Positions 24,301 through 39,500 of a DNA stretch of 64,000 bases are shown piece after piece. Numbering within the stretch: position 1 is the stretch's first letter; each line of letters begins with the position of its first letter. The notes beneath the pieces were generated by a model, which searched no databases, was not told the origin of the DNA, and was given only the letters and a program-made list of their open reading frames with translations. Origin of the DNA: Anoplolepis gracilipes (taxonomy: Eukaryota > Arthropoda > Insecta > Hymenoptera > Formicidae); assembly GCF_047496725.1 (NCBI RefSeq), contig NC_132985.1:3451501-3515500 (forward strand), written 5' to 3'. Position numbers and translations under genes: made by a program.

Positions 24301-27300
24301 AATTTATATCAAATCTGAGATTGTACACAGTATGACAGCGCTGGAGGGTTTAAAGCAATGTTATATTTATCAATGGAACTATATATAATCTTGTTATTAG
24401 AGAATTTATTTATATTTAAGGAACTATATATGTATATATATACAATATAGTTCTTATTTTTGTGTATTAAAATACTCTTTATAGATATTATTTCATCTTT
24501 TTACACCATAAGAAAATTGTTATTATATATGTATGCTTCATATTTAATATGTATATCCATCATGTTTCTTTTATTAGAACAGTTGTTACTCAATATTGAT
24601 TTTCAGTTAATCTACATGCGGATAATCAACGTTTCATATATTATACAACGTTATAAGAATACTTTCATTTTCCATGATATGTAATATTAAAATTATTAAT
24701 TGTTGCATGAATAATAATGCGCGCATTTACAATTAAGTGATTATGTGCAGTAGTAAACAAGTCCAAAATTATAGAGTAATTATATAAAAATTATGTTAAT
24801 AATTTTAAGACGCGGATTTATAAAGGCTTTTTTTTGCAAATTGCATTTTTATACTAAAATTTATATTGAATGCAAAAATGTGTTCTGTAACATTTTCGTA
24901 TGAATATTTAGAGAATGTATTATTGTGAAAAACATTACTATTGTCATTGTACTGCTACTTTTACTATTGCAATCATTGCTGTTATTATTAAGACACTCTT
25001 TTATCTTACTATTACTGTCGCTCATACAAATCTCTTTCTATCTCTACATCTCTTGCTAATATTTTCGTTGTTTATCATTATTTAAAATTATTCTAAGTAA
25101 CATTGCCGCGTGTTAGAGATATTTTTACCAGTGTTACAAATACATTGCATTAATTGTGTGTGCGCTTGCAAAAATCTTTAATAGTCAAATATATAAAACA
25201 TATCAAAAAAAAAAAAATGCCACGATTAGCATAATATGCATTTCTCGAATTTGTTTTCTTGTTTATTTCTTGAACTTGGGCACACTCTCAATAATAAGTC
25301 AAAATAAGTCTCATAATAAGTCATAGTTATTCCATGAATATAATTAACAAAATCTATACATTTAATATTAGTAATGTTTAGTAAAAAGACCCTGATTATA
25401 TAATGAACTAATTCGATTATATTTGTATTGTTCTTACATATATCATTTTTCTTTATCAATAATTTATATTGGGATTTAGGATGTCAGATAAGTACTGTAT
25501 AGAATCATTATCAAGGCTTTGACTATATAAGGTAGTTCATTATTGATGATGCAACTAAAGAGGATCCCAATTAAAAAAATAAGTCGAAAAGTATATAGAA
25601 TTTTTTATACGATGTTTCATTTTTGAGATGTTCAAATTTAAACAAAATACATATTAGAAAATCAATAATTTCTTTGTTTCACACACAAGCTCGTATAGTT
25701 TATTAATGTCAAGAAATATTAAAAAAGCATATGTTATTAAAAAAATAAGAGAAGGTCTAAAGTTTATATTAAAAATTTAAATCATTCTTTTTTTTTTGGA
25801 TAAGCTGTTGTTAATCTTTTTAATTATACTTTAATCCTTTAATGAAAATGCCGAAGCGTTAATATCTTTCTGAATTATAAGCGATTAGATACAAAAATAT
25901 TTGTTACAGTAAACAAATTTTATACAATGAAACTTTAATTTCAAATTTGATTAATCTAAAAATATAACAATATAATAAAGAGTATTAACCTATAATAATA
26001 AAGTATATATATTTATAATCAGAATTATTTAAATATTGGAAAAAAAATATAATGAGTTTTTCTTCGACATTTTTGCTAAAAGAGAGATCATTTTTTAAAT
26101 TTAAATTCGTCGACTGTTAGGATCAATACTGCGCATATTGTGCAACACCTTGTATAGTCAAAAAAGATAATAAGTAAGCTATGTGTACGATACGAAGACG
26201 TGTATAATGTGGTTCCTTTGCTACGCACAATTTAGAATCAACGAGACTCATTTAAATGCATTTGACTTTTCAGTATGTATAGTATGTATTGTATGTATCT
26301 TTTATAAATTCTTTTACAATATGTTAATATACATTTTACAATTAAAAACCTATTATATTTTACAAAATATAAGAAATTCACATTATCAGGATATTATTCA
26401 TAATTACGAATGATTATAACATTCAGCTCGCATATTCTTGACTGTACTATAATTGTATAGTACAGACATGTAAGGGAACGATTCGCACAAGAAGTCTGAA
26501 CGATTCTCTCAAAGTGGTAAAAGTGATAAAGGAAAAAGAACCTAGACAAATTTTTAGTAGATAATTAGATAAGACAAGTGCAAGATGTGCTAGAGAATGC
26601 ACTTTTTATCGTACTGACAGTATATATATGTATGTATTGAAAAAATGTTAAGGAGAATGGATTTTCAATTTGAGGAATTGGAAACGAAAGCCTCGCTTGC
26701 CATATGTAATCTTAATAAAACATTTTCAGACGGCTCCACATCGAGTTTCTCTTCTACCACAGCTCTACATATATATATATCAATCTGAAATATAGAAGAC
26801 TGAATAAGTATTTATTAATTCACATTAAAAATTATCCTCAAAATTTATTACACATCGATAGAGGATTTTATCAAGAATATTATTTTATCAGTTTAATCCT
26901 CTCCTGATGCATCCGGTCCATCGAATATGAATATTCCTCAGAGAAAATGTTTCTGAAGATCGTTCTTAAGTATTTTTTAAATAATCCATAGTATCAGATT
27001 AGATTTATCGAATTCTCTTTCAATGCATCATCGAATCTTTATTGTGATGTGAAGTGAATAAATTTACTCTGAATAGACATGTATGTTATATGCAAGTGAC
27101 ATCATACAATATATAAGGTGTGCATACACAGAAGTACAGAGAATATGATGTTTCCATTGATTTAACAATACTGAAAGCTCAACAAAATTTCTAATATTTG
27201 TTGAGAATATATTAAATATTTTAATATATTTTTGTATATTTAATTCGAGCTCCATTTACCATTCACATAGGAAATGCGTAGACTTTCGAGACACTATATA

Positions 27301-29737
27301 CATGTGCTATAATTCCGTCACGCATTCTGCATGTTCAAGAGCGTCACGATCTGTTCTCATTCAATCAAGGATTATGAATCATTATATCATGCTTTTCACA
27401 TTTAATATTATTCATTGCGAAAAGAAGGAAATACGTAATAAAAGTTTATTTTTTGAATTTTATTAAATTTGTACGCAATATATATATTGATGTGCAAGTT
27501 TTGACAGTAAACATGATTTTCATTATTATTTTTATCGATCTCATACGGCGTCACTCCGGCGAGCAATGGTTCACTCACTGTCTCCTTTGGCTCTACCACA
27601 GGATATTCCGTTCTCCACGTCATTATTTGGTGCTACGTCGTCAGCCCCACCAATGTGAACGTTCTCTCTCTCTCTCTCTCTCTTTCTCAACATTGTCCTT
27701 AATATCATCGCTGTCAGAGTTTCCACCCAGTTAGCAAAGATATTCACATTCGTGCACAACGCAACGAAGAATCACTCCAACCGGCATTCTCAGTGGAACT
27801 ATAATAAACATATATTAACGTAAGTAATATTAAAATTATTTAATATAATCGATGTAATTATAATTGGTATGTCAACAATTTAATTGTATCAGCATTTATT
27901 AATATTTTTTGCATTTGTTTGACTCCGATAATCTTAGACAGCCAAATTCTAAATGTGATTAAAATATAATCAATGATTTTTATTATACAATCTTTATAGA
28001 GATTAGTAGCTTACTTTATCGGTACACGTGAGTAAACAGCATATTTATCTTCCTATTTTGAATTTAAAATTATATAAGTTTATAAAAAAAATATTTCTTT
28101 TTTATAAGATATAACAAAATTTATATCAAAATTTATCGCGTTTATTTTTTAATCAACAGCTTCTCTCCTCGCAATCGAAAACTAATATTTAATATCTATA
28201 TTTTTTAGTAACTTTAATCATACTTTTATTTTTTAAATATGTATTTTATTTTCTTAAATACGTCTTTTCTTACTAAGTATATTGTAATCATTCTTAGTTT
28301 CTAAAAAAAAACACGTCATTAAAATCGTATGAATCATTCTGAGAACCGGTGAATAATGAAGATGTTATGCCATACTTCCGTCATCGTAGACAATTACATT
28401 TAATAATTTCGCAAACTTTCTTTTCTTATAGATTTTCTTAAAGATTCGTAGTTTATCATTTCGCATTAAAAAATTTATTCATCAAAGTAGTAAGCCAAAC
28501 AATCGGTATCGATTTGATGCTTCCTGTACTAAATACATTCGAATAACCTTGACATATGTTGTTTTGGTACTAAGATTATTGCGAGGATTACTTTTGAAAG
28601 TATTTTTAACATTTTCAATAAAAACGAGAAGTAAAAATTAAAAGTTGCAGTCAATCCCAATTTGAAAAGTAAAGAAAAATAATATAAAGAAAACAAAAAC
28701 ATTAAAGTTAAAATTATAATTTACAGTCAATTCGACATTATTAATAATTCAATATTATATTGTTAATAATTATTATTGATACGAATAAAAAAGTACACTA
28801 TGTAATATTCATAACATGAAACCTGTTTTTTTAAATATTTTTCCTGTTACTTACTTTCACTGTTGCGCGTTTTTTCTTTCGAAAGAATGATTGAAAATGA
28901 TTGTTAAATTGTAGCAATGTTGTTTTGTATTTAAAAACCGGTCGTGAAATTTGCAGAGCAAATTTCGATTTCGCATTATGTCATTATAAAAATTCGGCAA
29001 AAAAATACCGGCCTGTTGATGCCTCCTCCGTCGTCTTCATCGTTCAGATATAAAACACGTATTGCCCCACCAACGAATTCCTTTCCTCTTCTCTTTTGTG
29101 CTACTTCTTGTCGACGGAGAACGTCTTACAGTCCATTAGTCGGCTACCAGAGTTGCCAGAACCGATATCATTTTCCGGACAAAAAAGGTAAAATAAACCA
29201 CACCCCAAGTGTCACTTGCCGGTCTGATCAATATAATCCTGCGGCATCTTGCGAAATGACATGCTTTCATCATCATCATCTCCTAAATCATAAAATGAAT
29301 ATACAATTACTTTGACAATCGTTCAGCAATAAGCAAATGGATGTTGTACGTTACACGATGAGATCATCGTCAATAATGTGACGTGTATCTGAAACGAGTC
29401 AAGGACATACTGCCGCATCGTCGGCTCACACGTTTTACGCGCATTAATCATGACAGATGAGAATTATCAGCTTAGAAAGTCGCTCTTAATTAATTTTTAT
29501 AATTATATTTTACATTATAATTAAAACCTCTATAATTATAATGTAAAAAACGTTAGTTGAAACGCAATTATATTTTTATCTTTCAAAATATCGCAGATTA
29601 ATTTCTATAGTATCGTTAAATAATTAAATAATATTTAAAAATTAGATATACATATTAAAAAGTTTAAAACAAAATTACTAAATTTGTATTTGATGTAAAA
29701 TAATATTAAACAAAAATGTTTTCAGATAAGCAGCAAG
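21384..29737. other. Gene-free stretch between Homer and annexin B9
   Basis: 8.35 kb without any ORF I can defend. Most of it (21384 to about 26750) is uniformly AT-rich and could be a very long Homer 3' UTR; an AATAAA lies near 26715. A short TACAGGGTGTC string sits at 22614-22624. A TC microsatellite lies at 27663-27683 in a GC-richer patch. Another GC-richer patch at about 29010-29190 includes TATAAAA (29049-29055) and ends in a good donor (AAAAAAG then GTAAAA near 29188). That suggests a non-coding first exon of annexin, spliced to an acceptor just before 29726. Confidence 0.45.
29049..29055 (+). promoter_or_regulatory. Possible TATA box of annexin B9
   Basis: TATAAAA lies within a GC-richer patch, about 140 bp before a plausible first-exon donor. 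This is sequence match only. Confidence 0.3.
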
Positions 29738-32607
29738 ATGGCAGCTAGTCAGTATTATCACGTACAGGTAATTTATGTTAATATCTTAACAAGATTTACA
29801 TAGAATAGTGAGCGCAACATTATGATTCATCTCGTTTCAATTTCTTGCCGGTATGAGTGGACGATTTTTACATAGACTTTTGCAATATTTCTAAGAAATA
29901 AATTCTTTCAGTGTACGCCCGCCGTCTATCCGGCCGATCCCTTCGATGCTGAGGAAGATGCTAGCCTCTTACGAACTGCCATGAAGGGTTTTGGGACTGA
30001 TGAACAGGCCATCATTGATGTTCTGGCTCATCGTGGCATCATACAGCGATTGGAGATCGCTGATAAATTTAAGACGATGTACGGCAAGGATCTCGTCTCC
30101 GAGTTGAAGTCGGAATTGTCCGGAAATTTCGAGACAGTCATTTGCGCCTTGATGACACCTCTTCCAGAGCTTTATGCCAAGGAATTGCACAATGCTATTT
30201 CCGGTATAGGTACTGATGAGGGTGCACTCATCGAAGTCCTTGCGTCTCTGAGCAATTACGGCATCAAGACGATATCGGCCGTTTACAAGGATCGTAAGTA
30301 GTAATTCTAACTTATAGTAAACAGATCGTAAGTTCTCCAGTGAACTGTTTGCTTTTAATTTAGCATCGTCTCTTGTATGTGAAACGGTATCTAAACAAAT
30401 TTGAAAATTGCAATTCTTATCTCGGATAATTAAAAATATCCGAATATTATATTATATAAATTCTGATCTATATATTCAATTTATCTTTGCTAGTGTACGA
30501 TAAAGAATTAGAGGATGACCTCAAGAGCGATACTTCCGGTCATTTCAAGAGGCTTTTGGTATCGTTGTCCTGTGTGAGTAATTGAAAGATACCGTGCATT
30601 CTCGTCTATTTCATTAGTGTTTTTCTCTATCTTTAATTAATAATCGCAAACACAGGCCAGCAGAAACGAAAATACTGAGGTCGATGAAGAGGCCGCACTT
30701 CAGGATGCCGAGAAACTTCTCGAAGCGGGTGAAGGACAGTGGGGTACCGACGAGAGTACCTTTAATGCAATTCTCATCACTAAGAGTTATCCGCAATTGC
30801 GAAGAATTTTTAAGGAATACGAACGTATCGCCGGGAACAGTTTGGAGAGTGCTATTAAGCGAGAATTTTCCGGTTCTCTCGAGGATGGTTATTTAGCTGT
30901 GGGTAAGAACCGATTAAATTAGCTATGCAAGTATAAGAATTTATTCTCTATTAAATGCGTCTCTTTTTTTTTTACTAATTTATTCTCTCAAAATATTTAT
31001 ATATTTATATTCAGTCTTTTCAATATAACTCTTGGTTACTTTTATCGTTTTTAAATTATGTAAACATGTTTTTTCAGTGAAATGCGCTCGTGACAAGACT
31101 GCTTATTTTGCGGAAAGATTGTACAAAGCTATGCGCGGAATGGGCACCACCGATTCAACACTAATACGTATAATTGTAACACGATCGGAAATCGATCTGG
31201 GAGACATTAAAGAAACGTATGAGAGACTTTACGGGAAATCTCTTGCAGAAGCCATCGACGTAAGTAAAATATGCTATTTCTTGAAATCGTAATTTCATTT
31301 TATTTATTCTGAAAATAGCTGTTTTATTTACTATTTTTCTATTACATCTTCTATAAAGAAGTTAAAATATAGAAACATAATACTCTACATAAAAATAAAA
31401 ACAAATATAATTCAGAATGTAAAGCTTGGATGTCTTTTTAACAGTTTTTTTTTTTAATCGAATCTTTCATTTTTTGTTCAGTCGAAACTGAATTTTATTT
31501 ATTTTCAGCACCTATTCTACATAATTCTACAGCCTTTATACATTTAGTCGCTTAATACTTTTTATCTCTGTGTAACTAAAATTTATTAAATTACGCATTT
31601 ATATCATAATTTCATCCTTTCTACATGTACGACGCATTCCTTAACTCGTAATCAATAAAAACTGCGGTTACAGTCGCTGAACTAAACAATATTAATAAAG
31701 AAATAATTTGTTAACTCACGTGTACGCGCTGTATCTCAGCATTGCATATAACTTTCCATAAATTTCAGGATGACTGTTCAGGCGACTACAAGAGACTCTT
31801 GCTTGCCCTTCTCGGATGAAAATATTTTGATTGTACGCAACAGTTTTTTATTTATCGCAAATTCTTCAATGCCGCGGAGATTATACATATCGTATAATAT
31901 TTTATTTTATATTATACAAAAACCTTGTGTATGGTTAATTTAGTTTATTATTATATTTTGCTAATCGTTATAGTGTTACTTTGCGCTTGATCAGAATAAC
32001 GCAACATCTGTAAAAATACATTATAAAATAACAAGAGAAACATACATAAACACATGTACACACTTCGATACATGAGTTTCTGTAAAGAAAATTAAAAATC
32101 AATCTATTGATTGGCACTGTGTATTAGCAAGTAAATTGTTGACCAAAACAAAAATTTGTCCCTCTTTATATACTAATACTATTAATTATGGTCCACCTCT
32201 GACTGCATGCCTGTACTAGTTACACATCATAAATACATGAAGGTCTGCATTTGTCTTAAGTTGATGTTATTTTTAATTTTCCCACATTATTTTGCATTTA
32301 CAGAATGACTGCAGCGATGACTTTAAGCGGCTTCTGATCGCGCTATTGAATTAACGAGCTCGAGAAGATTTATTTCTGTTACTAAGAGCCCAATCAGACA
32401 TTTCGCTCGTTAACATGAGTGTTAATAATCTAAAAGCATGCAAATGAAAAATATATTTATAATACATTTTATCTGCAATTAATGTATATTTTCGCAAATA
32501 AACTTTTAGTTCATTTCATTGATAACACGAGAGAATATCTTTGTTTTCTTTTCCAGAACGATTGCGCTGCTGAGTGGAAAAGGCTATTGATAGCAATGTT
32601 GAATTAA
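29738..32607 (+). CDS. AnxB9: Annexin B9 with three alternative terminal exons
   Basis: Common exons: 29738-29767, 29912-30293, 30494-30573, 30656-30902 and 31078-31259. Three terminal exons, each 51 nt and phase 0, follow: A 31769-31819, B 32304-32354 and C 32557-32607. Each isoform is 323 residues. All four annexin repeats carry type-2 calcium-site loops: GFGTDEQAIIDVL, GIGTDEGALIEVL, QWGTDESTFNAIL and GMGTTDSTLIRII. The last exon supplies the final helix of repeat 4: DDCSGDYKRLLLALLG, NDCSDDFKRLLIALLN or NDCAAEWKRLLIAMLN. Annexins bind acidic phospholipids with calcium and act in membrane trafficking and membrane-cytoskeleton links. Alternative C-termini are, as I recall, described for insect annexin IX; here the exon layout is seen directly. 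Each terminal exon has its own acceptor and stop, so choice requires splicing plus alternative polyadenylation. Confidence 0.95.
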
Positions 32608-33086
32608 AAAATAGTTATAATTATATATAAATAATTATAACTAATATATTTATAACCATTAAGGAGAGAGATAAAAATAGTATTGGACCGATAAGTATGT
32701 ATAAATGTGTATACAAAATAAGTATACAAAACGTGTTATCATTCTATATATTTTTTGTGTAATAACAAATCTATAAAATTACAAAAAACATATATATATA
32801 TATATATATATAAGTATATATATATTTTGCAAAAGAGTAATTATTGAAAAGACTTAGCACTTACATAAAAATAAATGCAAGTGTTTTTAGAACAATAAGA
32901 TCTATTATATTATCTGTTATATTATCTTATGTCTTTAAACAAAAGCTGAGCACTATTTAAATGCTTGGCACAAAAATAAAAGAAATGGTATATATGCAAA
33001 TTTCAAATAAAAATATGTAATGTAAGATTGTATGTATTACTTTAAACAATATATATACCTATATAAATATTCTGTTCAGTATATAT
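32608..33086. other. Convergent 3' region, annexin B9 / DUF4773 gene
   Basis: About 480 bp, AT-rich, with a TA microsatellite at 32790-32812. No coding potential seen. Confidence 0.5.
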
Positions 33087-34127
33087 CTATACCATAATCA
33101 CATTAGGTAATATAGAATATTTTTTTTTTTTAGAAAATAGTGATGACAAATTAAAAGGGATATTGTTTTCTATATACTTTAACGTTTCACGTCGTTTACT
33201 GTTAATACAACCTAGCTTTAATTTAGAAATTTTAATTTTCATAATTTTTCCTAAAATCTCGAAACATGCATGAAATCTATCAGTATCAACATCTATATCA
33301 TAGATGTGCAAGCAAATCTCAATTTCAATTGCATCTACAATATCCTCTCCCACACAGATAGGCGGTGGATTCCTAGCTAAAAATATACATTTGTTAAAAT
33401 ACAATACTAAAATTGCATATTTATTGACTTGTAAATTGAATATTACCTGAAACTGTCTCATTAATAATTGCATAATTGTTGTATGTTACTGTGATTGAAA
33501 TTCCATAATCATGCTCTAAATAACTTGCATTTGCACATACTACATATAAAAATAAAGTCTTAATATAATGCAATACATAAACAACTAATAACATTAAGTT
33601 ATAACTTAAAAATAGTTACTTACATGTTCCATTTAAAGAGATTGTATCCAATTCTATAAGTTGACAGCATCCACAATTATATTCAATACATTCACAATTA
33701 TTCTCATGCAATTTTATAACAGATTTATCTAAAACACAAAAAAGAAATCTAAAATAAAAAAACTACAGAAACTTGCAAAGTATAGTTTAATTTCTTCGAT
33801 CTTTTATTTTTTATGGATTAAATGGAAAGTATGAAATTTTTTTATAGTAATTTTAGTCATTTAAAAAATATAAAAAAATGTATGCATTATTTATAACACA
33901 ATATATATACATACATGCGTTTATAAAACTAACATTGACACATCTAAAAATATTTTTAAATATATATGTATATATTTAATGCATATACCGTGAGATGTTT
34001 CAGAGTCTGCCGTTTCTGTTATCACATTTTGACCTTTCATCTCTACAACCTCTGCATAAAAGAATAATAGTAAGACAATGCTAATATGCATCATGCTATT
34101 TAATGTAATGCAATGTAATTGTTTCAT
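33087..34127 (-). CDS. Secreted DUF4773-type protein, function unknown
   Basis: Four exons on the minus strand: 33989-34127, 33624-33728, 33447-33539 and 33087-33376; 208 residues. A hydrophobic signal peptide is present (MMHISIVLLLFFYAEVVEMK; an upstream in-frame ATG adds MKQLHCITLNS). The mature part has a Cys-rich motif, CECIEYNCGCCQLIELDTIS, then LCANASYLEHDYGISITVTY and ARNPPPICVG. Later come two spaced cysteines in VDAIEIEICLHIYDID and RFHACFEILGK. The CxC...CxCC motif, the NPPPICV motif and the following beta-rich stretch fit the arthropod DUF4773 family, whose function is unknown. The C-terminal tail is Lys-rich. The family assignment is from memory of the motif pattern. The gene is divergent from CREB. 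Confidence 0.82.
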
Positions 34128-36594
<2,467 letters not shown>

Positions 36595-39500
36595 ATGGAA
36601 AGTATGGTCGAGGAAAATGGATCAGCCGTCGATCCGTTATCCACGGGTTCCCAGAGCGGTGATGCTGCACCAGCGATTGCAACTTCGGTACAATCTATCG
36701 ATAGATCGCATCAGCAGCAAACTCACCACCTGGTAGCTTCTACCAGCATTGTGCAACTGACACTACCTTCGTCAGGAACAACACAGGTATACAGGAGACT
36801 CTCCTGTGTATCTATGTCCGATAGTTTGCTTTCTCTTTATTTCGAAGCATGCATACATCATTTATTTTGTCCTTCGATTGTGATTATTTCTATAACATAA
36901 GTATCAGTTAGGTATTTGATCTTGCATAATGCTGGTTGTATCTTAGAAAATTACAAAGTTCCCTTAAAATCACTTTCATTCTTAGATGATAAGATGGTTG
37001 TAGGAAATACTTTTTGCAAATTGAATACATACATTTAAAGTTTTAAATAGGTTCTGCAACTGTTCTTACATTATACACACAACAAATAACATGTATATTA
37101 TTCCTTTTTATTAGCAAATTATATCAGTACACATATAATATATGTGTTTACATACATATATGTATAAGGAATAATGACCATGTATGTCTGTATGTGTACC
37201 TATAAGTATGGTTTTAATGATGTAACCTTTTGTAATACTTGACATTTATGTGTGACCTTTACGTAGGTGCAATCAGTCATACAACCTAATCAGCAGTCTG
37301 TAATACAAACCGCGACGAACATACAGCCTGTTGCCATCCCCAAAGGAAACGTTATTTTGGTTAGCAAACCTAACTCTGTTATACAAACTGCACAGGGCAG
37401 TTTGCAAACTCTGCAGGTAAACCTTGTGTTTTATTATTTAGATAGAATTAGATAGAACGATTTAGATAAATATTAGTATATGCAACACAATTGTATCTAT
37501 TGTATGTGTGAAAAAAATTTAGTATTTAAATTATTTAATAATAAAGCAATAGAAATAATATATTTTTGATTAATACTAATTTTCTTTTTGTTAAGGTGGT
37601 TGAAACTGGTAGCGATGACAGTTTTTCAGATGAAGACTCACCTAAAAAGAGAAGCATTCTTACCAGACGACCATCTTATAGAAAGATTCTCAACGATTTA
37701 GGTGGAGGAGAGATTACAGGTAAGATATTTCTTTTTAAAAAAATGCTCATAGACACTTATATCATGTGAAATCATAGAAATTTATATAATGTCAAAAAGA
37801 GAACCGTTTTAACCGCGTAATTTATTTAACGATTTATCGCGAATATAAAATGTAAAAAAATATTAAAGATAAATAATTATATTCACATATTTTATTTAAT
37901 TATATAAGACGTTTGAGTGCATGTCAGTTCATACAAATTAATAATATGAATATGTAGATACAAAACGAATAAATAATATAGTAATTTGCATATTCTTGCA
38001 TATATTTTAAAGTCATATAAACTTAAAGAGCTTTAATTATAAAGGTATCTAGCATTACTGATATTTAAGTGTCTTTTTTTTCTTTTTTAATCATTGTTGT
38101 ATGTTCAGATATGTATGTTATATATGTATATGTATGCTGTTTCCAACAGCTACAGTTTAATGAATATTTGATATGTTAAAACTCTTGAACATACTTCAGT
38201 AATTTAAATTGCTAATAACAAAAGCTCTTTCAAGACATATTACAGAAATTTATTATGCAATATTGAAACATCTTATACATCACTATGATATATTTTGTGT
38301 TGCATGTATAAGAAAAGTATGCCATACCAAGCTTGTACTGTACAATATATATTGCAAACAGTAAATTAACTTTGAAAACAGATGTGGAAATTAAGATGTG
38401 AAAAAGTTAAGATTTTGGAAGAATTTATGCATAGATGGCTTCTTTGATCTATCATGTTATATCAAGTAACAAGTAACCGAAAAAGAAATTTAAGAAAAAT
38501 TGAAAAAGATAAAACCCTGTACGCCTAATAATAAAGGAAATCGGATAAACAAAAACTCGAAACTGTCTATCTTGGTTCGGAAAAAATAATTTCTGAATAT
38601 TTTTCATCGGCGAATACACTCTTGTCCACCATGATACACTATGGAGCACCAAATATTATTACGTATAATTATCAACTTGATATTTACATTCTTTGATTGA
38701 ATTTCTAATGTATGCAGAGTATATTAGAAGGTAAGATTAAGTAGCAGTAATTTTATAAATAAATATCGATTTTTGATAAATGAAAAGAACATATATACAT
38801 TATAACATAGATATTTAAATAAAATTCTATATAATCATTATATGCAGCATTAAAAACATAAATAAATAAATGTTTTCTCTAAATTTATTTCTCAAACAAA
38901 TTAAAAGTGCAATAATCTTTTTGTAGATTATAATTCGCGTGTATAATTCTCCTATTCTTAATACATCTTTTGTGTGTGTGTGTATGTGTGTGTGTGCGCG
39001 CGTGCGTGTGTGTGCGCGTGTGTGTGTAATGATTAGTATCACTTACATAAATTGATTAATTCTGTATATCTGATTTAATTATTTCTCATCTAATAGAAAA
39101 TAAATTATTTTCACTCAAAATATTTTCTTTTCTTTTTTGTATGAGCTGACTGCACACAGCGGAACGATAAATATAATCAACAGCCAGAAAAGAAATAGTC
39201 CAATAAATTATAATCAGTCATATGACGAATTCTTATTTTGTTCTTTTCATTTATCACTATGGTAAAAAAAAAAACTTGTCTGAATGCATAAATGCTCTTT
39301 TGCAAGTCTAGAATATATTTATCCCATGCATTATTCAAGTTCTGTTTAATAAACTATCTGATTTGGCGCTCTGGGGAAAAAAAATACAAAGCAGTACATT
39401 GTACATAGAATGACGTACGTATATTAGTGATATCGGTTACCTAATGGGGGTTTGGATTGATTCGGTGTTGCAGACGGTCGTTTGCCCCCCTTAGAATCAT

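Noticed and set aside
27408..27759. Minus-strand frames (for example MTWRTEYPVVEPKETVSEPL) upstream of annexin
   Set aside because: They look slightly protein-like, but no splice partner, start context or homologous family could be found. The patch is more likely promoter or leader DNA.
28944..29315. 123-codon plus-strand frame before annexin
   Set aside because: It starts at GTG and runs over the probable annexin promoter (TATAAAA) and a donor site; it has no domain and does not join annexin in frame.
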